Shown here piece by piece: positions 21,740-28,801 of a stretch of DNA of 28,801 bases (the stretch's first letter is position 1; every line of letters starts with the position of its first letter). The translations under genes and the position numbers were made by a program. Source of the DNA: a virus; IMG/VR virus record IMGVR_UViG_3300025120_000375, positions 1-28,801 of that record; one strand, written 5' to 3'. A model generated the notes under the pieces. It was not told where the DNA came from and did no database searches. It saw only the letters and a list, made by a program, of their open reading frames with translations.

Positions 21740-23305
21740 ATGAGTGGAGTAGATTTAAAGCAGCTAATAAGGACTGAGTACGTAAAGTGTGCCAAAGATC
21801 CGGTGTACTTTATGAAAAAGTATTGCCTAATCCAACACCCTGAGAGAGGCAAAATACCTTTTAAGTTATTTCCGTATCAAGAGGAGTTGACTAGAGACAT
21901 GGAAGAGAATGACCGTGTTGTCATACTCAAGTCTCGCCAATTAGGAATATCAACCCTTTCAGCTGGATACTCTTTATGGACAATGCTGTTTAAGAGTGAC
22001 AAAAATATCCTTGTTGTTGCAATTGATCAAAACACATCTAAAAACCTTGTAACAAAGGTTAGTGTGATGTTTGAGAATTTGCCAAGCTGGCTACGGCTAA
22101 AGACAACTGAAAAGAATAAACTGTCTTTGAGACTTTCTAACGGATCACAAATTAAAGCAGTAGCAAGCTCAGGAACATCAGGTCGTTCAGAAGCACTATC
22201 TTTGGTGATTATTGATGAGGCAGCTTTCGTTGACAATGCGGAAGAGTTGTGGGCATCACTGCAACAAACACTAGCAACTGGAGGTAGAGGTGTCATACTA
22301 AGCACACCAAATGGAACTGGTAATTTCTTTCATAAGATATGGATGAAATCAGAAGAGGGAGAGAATCAATTCTTTACTAAAAGGTTACCATGGCAGGTGC
22401 ATCCCGAAAGAGATCAACAGTGGAGAGATAGGCAGGATGAGGAGTTAGGACTTAGATTAGCAGCGCAGGAGTGTGATTGCGATTTCAGTACATCAGGTAA
22501 TACTGTTGTGCATCCAGACATGCTAAACTTCTATCGACAAACCTACATGCAGGATCCAATTGAAAAACGAGGATTTGACAGCAATTTGCATGTGTGGGAG
22601 ATTCCAAATTATACAAAAGACTATGTAGTTGTAGCCGATGTTGCTCGTGGAGATGGAACAGATTATTCAGCATTCCATGTGTTTGATTTAGAAGAGGCAA
22701 CACAAGTAGCTGAATACAAAGGTCAGCTGAACACTAAGGATTATGGTAACATGCTTGTGTCTATTGCTACAGAGTACAATGATGCATTGCTGGTTATTGA
22801 AAATGCAAACATAGGATGGGCAACTATACAACAAGTAATTGATCGTTCATACAAAAACCTCTACTATACACCAAAAGATATTGGATTAGATTCAGAAAGA
22901 TATCTAGCACGAGCTACAGATGTTCAACGTACCAAAGATCAGGTAGCTGGCTTTACAATGTCTTCAAAAGTACGACCTTTAATTATTTCCAAGATGGAGT
23001 TGTATATGAGGGAAAAAAGCTGTATAATAAGGAGTAGAAGACTCTTAGATGAGCTCGGAGTTTTCATATGGCGAAACGCCAGACCAGAAGCTCAACAAGG
23101 ATACAATGATGATTTAGTAATGAGTTGGTGTATGGCATTATGGGTAAGAGACACAGCTTTAAAGTTGCGTCAAGCAGGAATTGAGCTTACAAAAAGAGCT
23201 TTAGATCATGCTAAATCTACAGCCGTATATAAAACATCCCACGAAACTAAAACATGGAAAATGGATGTAAAAGGTAAAGACGAAGACTTAAATTGGTTAT
23301 TGTAG
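21740..23305 (+). CDS. Terminase large subunit (T4 gp17-like)
   Basis: 521 aa; T4 gp17 has 610. It is the packaging motor ATPase and headful nuclease that docks on the portal. The ATPase domain (residues ~1-260) has P-loop K64-S-R-Q-L-G-I-S71 of the gp17 type, Walker B LVIIDEAAF (D159, E160) and coupling motif STPNGTGN. The RNase H-like nuclease (~290-480) has VVVADVARGDGTDYSAF (D300), VIENANIGWATIQ and YNDDLVMSW (D457/D458), which give the metal-binding acids. It starts 1 nt after the preceding stop. No small terminase subunit was recognised in the window. Confidence 0.96.
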   Translation: MSGVDLKQLIRTEYVKCAKDPVYFMKKYCLIQHPERGKIPFKLFPYQEELTRDMEENDRVVILKSRQLGISTLSAGYSLWTMLFKSDKNILVVAIDQNTSKNLVTKVSVMFENLPSWLRLKTTEKNKLSLRLSNGSQIKAVASSGTSGRSEALSLVIIDEAAFVDNAEELWASLQQTLATGGRGVILSTPNGTGNFFHKIWMKSEEGENQFFTKRLPWQVHPERDQQWRDRQDEELGLRLAAQECDCDFSTSGNTVVHPDMLNFYRQTYMQDPIEKRGFDSNLHVWEIPNYTKDYVVVADVARGDGTDYSAFHVFDLEEATQVAEYKGQLNTKDYGNMLVSIATEYNDALLVIENANIGWATIQQVIDRSYKNLYYTPKDIGLDSERYLARATDVQRTKDQVAGFTMSSKVRPLIISKMELYMREKSCIIRSRRLLDELGVFIWRNARPEAQQGYNDDLVMSWCMALWVRDTALKLRQAGIELTKRALDHAKSTAVYKTSHETKTWKMDVKGKDEDLNWLL

Positions 23306-23307
23306 CC

Positions 23308-23315
23308 TATTTATA
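23308..23315 (+). promoter_or_regulatory. TATTTATA motif, candidate phage promoter
   Basis: In the 24-nt gap between terminase and portal, ending 14 nt before the portal ATG. GCCTATTTATA (23305-23315) repeats the context at 14915-14925. Confidence 0.5.
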
Positions 23316-23329
23316 TAAAATAAACAAGA

Positions 23330-25177
23330 ATGGCAGAAGAAAACAAATCTAATTTATTTAGCAGACTACGAAAGTTGTTTAGCACAGACGTTATCATTCG
23401 TAATGTAGGTGGAAAGCAATTGAAGGTGGTTGACACGGACAATATACAGTCAGTAGGTAACCTAGACAATAATAGTCGTATCGATCGATACAATAGAATG
23501 TATGGAGCTGGTGTAACTACCGCTTACAATCAGGGTGAAATACTACAAGCTACTAGGATTGAATTATTCAAAGATTATGAAGCAATGGATTCAGATAGCA
23601 TCATATCATCAGCTCTTGACATATATGCTGATGAATGTACAGCTAAGGACGAGTTTGATGACACACTCACAATCACCACAAACAACGATAAAATACACAA
23701 AGTACTTCACAACTTGTTTTACGATATACTTAATGTTGAGTTTAACTTATGGCCTTGGACCCGTAGTGTTTTAAAGTATGGTGACTTCTATCTCCATCTC
23801 AACATTACTGAGAAGTTTGGAATAACAAACGTGGAACCGATCTCAGCTTACGAGATGGTACGAGAAGAGGGTCAGGATCTAGCCAATCCAAACAAAGTAA
23901 CTTTTAAGAGAGATATGATGGGAGGGATTGCATCTAGCACAATGATCCATCGTAATGAAACAGAAGAATATGATAACTTTGAAATAGCACACTTTCGATT
24001 GCTAAATGACACCAACTTCTTACCATACGGTAGATCGTTATTGGAGCCAGCAAGAAAGGTATGGAAACAGCTTACTTTAATGGAGGATGCGATGTTGATT
24101 CATCGAATTATGAGAGCTCCAGACAAGCGTATTTTCAAAATTGATATTGGTAATATACCACCAAACGAGGTTGATGCATTTATGGAAGGAATGATCAATA
24201 AGATGAAAAAAGTACCGTTTATGGATGAAACCACTGGAGAGTACAATCTCAAGTACAACATGCAAAACATACTAGAAGATTTCTACCTACCAGTCCGTGG
24301 TGCAGAAAGTGGAACACAAATAGAAACAACTCCTGGATTACAAATGGACTCCATTCCAGATATTGAATATCTACAAAACAGAATGTTAGGTGCTTTAAAG
24401 ATTCCAAAAGCTTATTTAGGATACTTAGAAGACACTACCGGAAAAGCATCTTTAGCTTCACAAGATTTTAGATTTGCAAGAACAATAGAACGAGTACAGA
24501 AGATCATAGTTAGCGAGCTTACAAAAGTTGCTATTGTACACTTATATTCACAAGGATTTACTGATGAAGAGATTGTCGACTTCTCTCTGAAACTTACACC
24601 TCCTTCTACATACTACGAAAGAGAAAAATTAGAATTGTGGACTAGTAAAGCTACCTTAGCAGGCGACTTAGTTGAGAAAAAGCTATTCAGTAGATTCTGG
24701 GCTTACGAACATATATTCAATATGCAACCAGAACAGTGGATGGAGGAACAAGAACGAATTGCAGCTGACTCTCAAGAATTCTTCCGCTTAGAACAAATCA
24801 AAACTGAAGGAAATGATCCAAAGAAAACTGGACAATCATTCGGAACAGCTCACGATATAGCTAGTCTATATAAAGGCGATCAAGGAGTACCAAAAGGGTA
24901 TGATGAAAAAGAAATGCCTGAGGGTGGATGGCCTGGTGCTGGAAGACCTAAAGAACCTGGTACATATGGCAAGCATTCACATCCATTAGGATGGGATCCT
25001 GCAGGCCACAAACAAAACAAAGCGGCTGGACGTGTAGTCTATGAGTCTCAGAAATTAGACAATTACAAGGGATTAAAGGATAACCTTAAGACAAAATCCG
25101 AAGCACTACGCAGTACATACAGTAAAGATGAGAAGAAATCTGGCCTTCTTAACGAAGAAAACTTGCTAGATGAGTAA
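23330..25177 (+). CDS. Portal (head-to-tail connector) protein, T4 gp20-like
   Basis: 615 aa, somewhat longer than T4 gp20 (524). Twelve copies form the ring through which DNA is packaged and to which neck and tail attach. Family features include RIDRYNRMYGAGVTTAYNQ near residue 50, DSIISSALDIYADECT, NFLPYGRSLLEPARKVWKQL, EDAMLIHRIMRAPDKRIFK, the long stem helices and LPVRGAESGTQIETTPG, followed by LQNRMLGALKIPKAYLGYL. The last ~100 residues (from about 510) are Gly/Lys/Pro-rich with GKHSHPLGWDP, an extension beyond the core that is probably internal to the head or disordered. Only A/T-rich sequence precedes the ATG. Confidence 0.95.
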   Translation: MAEENKSNLFSRLRKLFSTDVIIRNVGGKQLKVVDTDNIQSVGNLDNNSRIDRYNRMYGAGVTTAYNQGEILQATRIELFKDYEAMDSDSIISSALDIYADECTAKDEFDDTLTITTNNDKIHKVLHNLFYDILNVEFNLWPWTRSVLKYGDFYLHLNITEKFGITNVEPISAYEMVREEGQDLANPNKVTFKRDMMGGIASSTMIHRNETEEYDNFEIAHFRLLNDTNFLPYGRSLLEPARKVWKQLTLMEDAMLIHRIMRAPDKRIFKIDIGNIPPNEVDAFMEGMINKMKKVPFMDETTGEYNLKYNMQNILEDFYLPVRGAESGTQIETTPGLQMDSIPDIEYLQNRMLGALKIPKAYLGYLEDTTGKASLASQDFRFARTIERVQKIIVSELTKVAIVHLYSQGFTDEEIVDFSLKLTPPSTYYEREKLELWTSKATLAGDLVEKKLFSRFWAYEHIFNMQPEQWMEEQERIAADSQEFFRLEQIKTEGNDPKKTGQSFGTAHDIASLYKGDQGVPKGYDEKEMPEGGWPGAGRPKEPGTYGKHSHPLGWDPAGHKQNKAAGRVVYESQKLDNYKGLKDNLKTKSEALRSTYSKDEKKSGLLNEENLLDE

Positions 25178-25195
25178 TAATAAAAAAAACCGACA

Positions 25196-25203
25196 TATTT
25201 ATT
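25196..25203 (+). promoter_or_regulatory. TATTTATT motif, candidate phage promoter
   Basis: Third copy of CGACATATTTAT (25191-25202), in the 44-nt gap after the portal gene; it ends 18 nt before the ATG at 25222. The rest of the gap is A/T-rich with an A-run; no terminator hairpin is seen. Confidence 0.5.
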
Positions 25204-25221
25204 ATTAAGGTAATATATTAT

Positions 25222-26052
25222 ATGAAGAAGTCGACACACTCAAAGATAAAGAATACCGGAATTCTTTTCGAGTTGCTAACGAGACAAATTACAGCAGACA
25301 CAATGACTGGTGTAACCAACTCTCCCGCACTCAAGATAATTAAGGAATATTTCGCAGCTAAAACAGCTTTAGCGAAGGAATTGGTATTGTACCAAACTCT
25401 AATTAACGAAACATTCAAAACCGCAGAGAAAGCAAACATGCTTCTTAATACAACTATTAAGTTGCGTAGAGGTTTGAATGAAAAAGCTTTAAACGATTGC
25501 AAGTATAATCTTATTAAAGAGATTAAGAAGCATTACGAGTTAAAAGACTTTTTCAAGTCAACTGTAACCAACTACAAAATACATGCTTCCATTTACAGAG
25601 TTTTTGAAGGTGCTGGAATATCACAAGCAGCTGATGTAGTTAGAAGCAGAGCAGCCATAACAGAACATATTATAAAAACTGAAAGTAAACCATCACCTAA
25701 GAAAGTTGAGTACTTGAACGAAGATGAAGAAGTGAGAGTTTTAGCATACAAGATTATGTTGGAAAAATTCAACTCAAAATATGCAAAGCTTTCAGATGCA
25801 CAACAATCAATTCTACGAGAATACATTAACAACGTAAGTAATACTACAACGCTTCGTGACTTTGTTATCAAAGAGAGCGCTAACCTTCAAGAGAATTTAG
25901 CTAAAAAGTTAAAAGTGGTTAAGGACCAAATCATATCAATAAAACTGACAGAGGTGATGCATTTGTTAGACAACAACAAAAAGATTAAGCGCGTGAAAGA
26001 AGATCATGTTCATTCATTATTGCTATATCACGAACTTCTTAAAGAACTGTAA
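25222..26052 (+). CDS. Conserved unknown head-cluster protein between portal and protease
   Basis: 276 aa, almost wholly helical, Lys-rich, with no Trp or enzymatic motif. The N-terminal KNTGILFELLTRQITADT is, from memory, a conserved signature of a marine T4-like phage family found beside portal and prohead protease. The remaining helices (LLNTTIKLRRGLNEKALND, LKVVKDQIISIKLTEVMHLL) may form a coiled bundle. The position corresponds to the T4 head region, so a prohead core or internal head role is likely but not shown. The start follows the TATTTATT-containing gap. The next gene begins 1 nt after this stop. Confidence 0.7.
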   Translation: MKKSTHSKIKNTGILFELLTRQITADTMTGVTNSPALKIIKEYFAAKTALAKELVLYQTLINETFKTAEKANMLLNTTIKLRRGLNEKALNDCKYNLIKEIKKHYELKDFFKSTVTNYKIHASIYRVFEGAGISQAADVVRSRAAITEHIIKTESKPSPKKVEYLNEDEEVRVLAYKIMLEKFNSKYAKLSDAQQSILREYINNVSNTTTLRDFVIKESANLQENLAKKLKVVKDQIISIKLTEVMHLLDNNKKIKRVKEDHVHSLLLYHELLKEL

Positions 26053-26053
26053 C

Positions 26054-26809
26054 ATGGGACTAAGCTTAGAAGAAAAGAAAGACTTAAAAAAATACATCAA
26101 AGAGCAGGCAGCTAAGATGAAAGAAAACACTACTGGTGCCATTGCTACTTATGATACTCCAAACGCATTCACCGGAGATTCAGACGATGATGGTACACAA
26201 GCTGTTGATCTTACGGATCCAGAATACGCTTACTCTATCGAAGGTCCTAAAAAGAGAAATCCTAAATATTCTGTAAAACTAAACGAAGTATCTTATCAAG
26301 CTTTTAAAAAAGACGAATCGAGATCTACTGTACAGAAGGTTAATGCAAACATATTAGAAGTAAACAAAAATATTAGAGAGTTGGCAAGAATGCTACAACA
26401 TAGCATAAAGCTAAAAACTGAACAGAAAATGGACAACAATATCCATTGGAAAAAAACTAACGAAGCATTAAAAAAGATGCACCATCGTATATCAGTATTG
26501 TCAGAAAAAGCTAATCAACTCTACGATCTAACAGAAGCGACAGCCCAACAAGCTCAAGGAGACTTGCTATCACTACTAAACAGTGTTGGCGATCCACAGT
26601 TTGATGCAATACGACCTAACGATATTGATCACAATCCAATAGGACCTGATCATTTTGAGTTTGATGTATTGTTAAATGGCGAACCAATTGCAATTGATTG
26701 GGACAAAGGAAACTTAACATATCAAGACTATAGCGAAGAGATACCGTTAGGAAACATTGATAATCCAGAGGAAGTTATCGCTAATATTAAAAAACACTTA
26801 ATATCATGA
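26054..26809 (+). CDS. Unknown head-cluster protein with central coiled coil
   Basis: 252 aa from the ATG at 26054; a longer in-frame start at 26006 would overlap the previous gene by 47 nt and add an implausible hydrophobic leader. N-terminus is MGLSLEEKKDLKKYIKEQ, then an acidic linker (~30-75), a coiled coil (~95-150, NILEVNKNIRELARMLQHSI and following) and a C-terminal beta-like domain (DHFEFDVLLNGEPIAIDWDKG, ~200-250). It is unlike T4 gp22 in sequence, but the helical/acidic make-up and the place directly before the prohead protease suit a core or chaperone component. The stop overlaps the protease ATG as ATGA. Confidence 0.65.
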   Translation: MGLSLEEKKDLKKYIKEQAAKMKENTTGAIATYDTPNAFTGDSDDDGTQAVDLTDPEYAYSIEGPKKRNPKYSVKLNEVSYQAFKKDESRSTVQKVNANILEVNKNIRELARMLQHSIKLKTEQKMDNNIHWKKTNEALKKMHHRISVLSEKANQLYDLTEATAQQAQGDLLSLLNSVGDPQFDAIRPNDIDHNPIGPDHFEFDVLLNGEPIAIDWDKGNLTYQDYSEEIPLGNIDNPEEVIANIKKHLIS

Positions 26810-27420
26810 AAAGAGTCTTAATAGATTATATTGGATCAATTCAAGTATCGCCTTCACAGATCAACGAATCCATGAATAAAAATAATGGAAAGTTAATCGT
26901 GTCAGGAATAATGCAAAGAGCAAGCACTGGCGGTGATGAAAACTTTAATCAAAATGGAAGAAGCTATCCTTTACCTATTTTGAAAAAAGAATGCGAAGCT
27001 TACAAAAACACTTTTGTAAAAGAGCGTAGAGCATTAGGTGAACTAGATCATCCAGATTCCCAAGTAGTAAACTTATCGAACGTGTCTCACAATGTGCTTG
27101 ATTTGTGGTGGCAAGGAAACGATCTGATGGGCAAGATAGAAATACTATCTACACCATCAGGAAACATTGCAAAGGAGTTAATGAAATCTGGGATCAGATT
27201 GGGTATTAGCTCAAGAGGAATGGGATCTGTTAAAGAGTTAGGAGAAGGAAAGGTAGAAGTACAAGACGACTTTGAAATCGTATGTTGGGATTTGGTTAGC
27301 AATCCATCTACACAAGGTGCATTTATGAACTCATCTTTAAACGAAAATACCAACTCAAACAAAAGCAATAAGAATACAAGAATTCACTCACTTATTAGTG
27401 AGATAATATCAGTAATGTAA
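26806..27420 (+). CDS. Prohead maturation protease (T4 gp21-like)
   Basis: 204 aa; T4 gp21 has 212. This herpesvirus-fold serine protease sits in the prohead core and trims core and shell proteins before packaging. LDHP (His82) and GISSRGMGSV (Ser135/Ser136) are the family's catalytic His and Ser regions; NQNGRSYP near residue 48 and VSNPSTQGAFM near residue 168 also fit. It is joined to its neighbours by ATGA and TAATG overlaps. The major capsid protein, its main substrate, should lie downstream of the window. Confidence 0.92.
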   Translation: MKRVLIDYIGSIQVSPSQINESMNKNNGKLIVSGIMQRASTGGDENFNQNGRSYPLPILKKECEAYKNTFVKERRALGELDHPDSQVVNLSNVSHNVLDLWWQGNDLMGKIEILSTPSGNIAKELMKSGIRLGISSRGMGSVKELGEGKVEVQDDFEIVCWDLVSNPSTQGAFMNSSLNENTNSNKSNKNTRIHSLISEIISVM

Positions 27421-27803
27421 TGAAGACAAATATACTAAAACAACTCAGCGAAGCAATGGATAATGCCGGCGCAACGAAAATGAAGCTTAACGAAAAAGCT
27501 CAAGTGCTTGAAGAAATTAAAGAGTACGGAAACTTTGAAGAAGCAATCTATCGTAGCGAAGGATTAAAGGAAGCTGCTAACAGAATATCTGAAATCGTAG
27601 AAAAGGCGGAACGTGTTGCTTTACAAGAAACTGAAGAATGGTTTGATGAAGTGACTGTGAAGAGAAACATGAAAGAGCTTAACAATAACAATAAAGAGTT
27701 TACTAAAACAGTAGCTGAGGTATCTAAGCTGCAACAGCGTTTAGAATCTTTATACGAAGAAATGGGTAACAATCTATCTCGCTACTATGAAGTTGGTCAC
27801 TAA
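27420..27803 (+). CDS. Small helical head-cluster protein
   Basis: 127 aa, nearly all helix, highly charged, with no Cys. MKTNILKQLSEAMDNAG at the N-terminus, a middle helix (NRISEIVEKAERVALQETEEWFDE) and a C-terminal coiled coil (EFTKTVAEVSKLQQRLESL, then NNLSRYYEVGH). I recall homologues following the prohead protease in marine myoviruses. Possible roles are core or scaffold partner; no direct evidence. The ATG overlaps the protease stop as TAATG. Confidence 0.7.
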   Translation: MKTNILKQLSEAMDNAGATKMKLNEKAQVLEEIKEYGNFEEAIYRSEGLKEAANRISEIVEKAERVALQETEEWFDEVTVKRNMKELNNNNKEFTKTVAEVSKLQQRLESLYEEMGNNLSRYYEVGH

Positions 27804-28801
27804 CAAAAACACAATCGTTGATATACTAGGCGAATTAATGCTTGAGTATACAATACTCGAAGCAAACCCATTTGCTGCAGCTGAGAAGGATGAAGGTGGT
27901 GGTGACGCTGGCGGTGATGAAGGTGGTGGTGATGAAGGTGGAGAAGAAGAGAAAAAAGAAAAACCAAAAGGAGACGGAAACGCCTTAACAATAAAATTCG
28001 ATCCATCGACTGTTAAAAAATACAACACCAATACTGATTGGAGATCTGGCGAAGGTGAAGTCAAAAAAATCTCAAAAAAAGGTTTAGAGGTAGATGTTGA
28101 TGGATACACAATACAAGTAAACTTTGACGATCTTACCGAAGTATCGAGAGGAGCAACAAAAATGCTTTATAGACATTTTCTCAAAGAAGAAGAAGAGAAG
28201 CTAGATGCTGAAGATAAAAAGCAGATAGCGGATTTAGAATCCGAAATGGGAAAAGTAGCTAATGAACTAGGTTCAGCATTCGATGCTGCTCAAGATGAGA
28301 TTGAAAAAGAGGTAGAACAGATGCCTGACGAAAAACTCAATGAACATAAGCAAAAACTCAACGAAGCGTTAGGAGCTACAGCTATTATAGGTTTTATCTT
28401 AGCATTACCTAAACTCGTTGAACTCTTAACCAAATCCTTAGCTAAGTTGGTAAAGTTGATTAAAAAACTTACTGGCGCAAAAAAGCCGGAAACAGAAGAA
28501 GAGCAAGCAGTGTGGGCTCAAAAAATTATAGACTTTACTCACAAGTGGCACAAACTATACATCAAAGCATTTTATTATATGTTTAAGATGTCAGGTCTAT
28601 ACAAAAAAGCCGGTATTAAGGATAAGACAATGCAAATGAAAGTTGCCAATATATTCTACTACACAGTTGTGGCAGGGTTAGCAGTAGCTGCTGGAGTAGG
28701 CGCAGTCGGAGCATTTAAAACCGGAATAAGTCAAGCAGCTCATGGAGGCGAGTTTGCCTTAGGAACTTTTGAGTCAGTAATGGCAGTTGTGAAATCGGGT
28801 G
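27787..28801 (+). CDS. Large head-cluster protein with two hydrophobic segments, 3' end outside window
   Basis: Open frame from the ATG at 27787 to the window edge: 338 codons with no stop, so the gene continues. It overlaps the helical protein by 17 nt; an alternative ATG at 27838 would avoid the overlap. After a helical N-terminus comes an acidic Gly-rich linker (residues ~35-60), a small beta domain (LTIKFDPSTVKKYN, GLEVDVDGYTIQVNFDDL), a charged coiled coil (~120-195), a hydrophobic helix (LGATAIIGFILALPKLVELL, ~198-217), then IIDFTHKWHKLYIKAFYYMF and a second hydrophobic Gly/Ala-rich segment (YTVVAGLAVAAGVGAVGAF, ~297-315). It occupies the place of the gp22 scaffold in T4, but hydrophobic segments are unusual for a scaffold. 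It may be an internal protein ejected with DNA or a membrane-associated assembly protein. Confidence 0.75.
   Translation, partial: MKLVTNKNTIVDILGELMLEYTILEANPFAAAEKDEGGGDAGGDEGGGDEGGEEEKKEKPKGDGNALTIKFDPSTVKKYNTNTDWRSGEGEVKKISKKGLEVDVDGYTIQVNFDDLTEVSRGATKMLYRHFLKEEEEKLDAEDKKQIADLESEMGKVANELGSAFDAAQDEIEKEVEQMPDEKLNEHKQKLNEALGATAIIGFILALPKLVELLTKSLAKLVKLIKKLTGAKKPETEEEQAVWAQKIIDFTHKWHKLYIKAFYYMFKMSGLYKKAGIKDKTMQMKVANIFYYTVVAGLAVAAGVGAVGAFKTGISQAAHGGEFALGTFESVMAVVKSG
27889..27942 (+). repeat. Gly/Asp/Glu-rich in-frame repeat
   Basis: GATGAAGGTGGTGGT recurs (27889-27903, 27916-27930) with shortened or altered copies between and after (GACGCTGGCGGT, GATGAAGGTGGA). It codes for an acidic flexible linker in the last gene; length changes by slippage would stay in frame only in 3-base steps. 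Confidence 0.75.

Noticed and set aside
26006-26053. Extended start of the 252-aa head-cluster protein
   Set aside because: It would overlap the preceding gene by 47 nt and add an atypical Cys/aromatic leader; the ATG at 26054 follows the stop directly and starts a typical MGLSLEEKK terminus.
27774-28109. Minus-strand open frame of 111 codons, Ser/Pro-rich
   Set aside because: It is the reverse reading of the Gly/Asp/Glu-rich linker of the + strand gene from 27787; the Pro/Ser run is a by-product of the repeat.
1-28801. tRNA genes, CRISPR array, insertion sequence or integrase
   Set aside because: Gaps between genes are all under about 80 nt, and none holds a cloverleaf, direct-repeat array, inverted terminal repeats or recombinase frame.

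Overview
The window is part of a large tailed-phage genome (Caudoviricetes, T4-like myovirus superfamily), most likely aquatic or marine. Every credible gene lies on the + strand, genes are packed with overlaps of 1-80 nt or gaps of a few bases, and there is no gene-free stretch over about 80 bases. The phage hallmarks are a T4 gp17-type large terminase, a gp20-type portal, a gp21-type prohead protease, a gp61-type primase, a fused gp47/gp46 (SbcD/SbcC) nuclease and a T7-type endonuclease I. The DNA is AT-rich. Start codons are preceded by A/T-rich sequence with almost no recognisable Shine-Dalgarno motif, which together with signal-peptide style points to a Bacteroidota (flavobacterium-like) host; that host call is inference.

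Layout. 1-5254: virion proteins, including a 352-aa and a 977-aa protein that end in the same type of C-terminal domain; the larger one also has a LamG-like lectin fold, as in fibres or adhesins. 5244-6303: an unknown protein coupled to a SpeD-like S-adenosylmethionine decarboxylase homologue. 6267-10805: DNA processing (endonuclease I, primase, fused SbcD-SbcC). 10825-14942: a second virion/tail block of three large or fibre-like proteins. 14943-18468: a 753-aa fusion of a HIGH-type nucleotidyltransferase with a covalent ligase-type nucleotidyltransferase, then three small proteins. 18480-21738: a ParB/sulfiredoxin-like protein, three proteins of unknown role and an overlapping pair of membrane/exported coiled-coil proteins that looks like a lysis (spanin) pair. 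21740-28801: packaging and head assembly (terminase, portal, two unknown proteins, prohead protease, a small helical protein and a large protein cut by the window edge). The major capsid protein is expected further downstream and is not in the window.

Regulation. An 8-base motif, TATTTATA or a one- or two-base variant, lies 2-26 nt upstream of nine gene starts (438, 2321, 6694, 10825, 14943, 18480, 21740, 23330, 25222) and appears to divide the window into transcription units. It is exactly the reverse complement of the T4 late-promoter core TATAAATA. One copy directly follows a clear Rho-independent terminator at 2268-2301. This is the best candidate here for an undescribed regulatory signal. 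The best candidates for undescribed biochemistry are the HIGH-nucleotidyltransferase/ligase fusion and the divergent SpeD. No tRNA, CRISPR array, insertion sequence, integrase or diversity-generating reverse transcriptase was seen.
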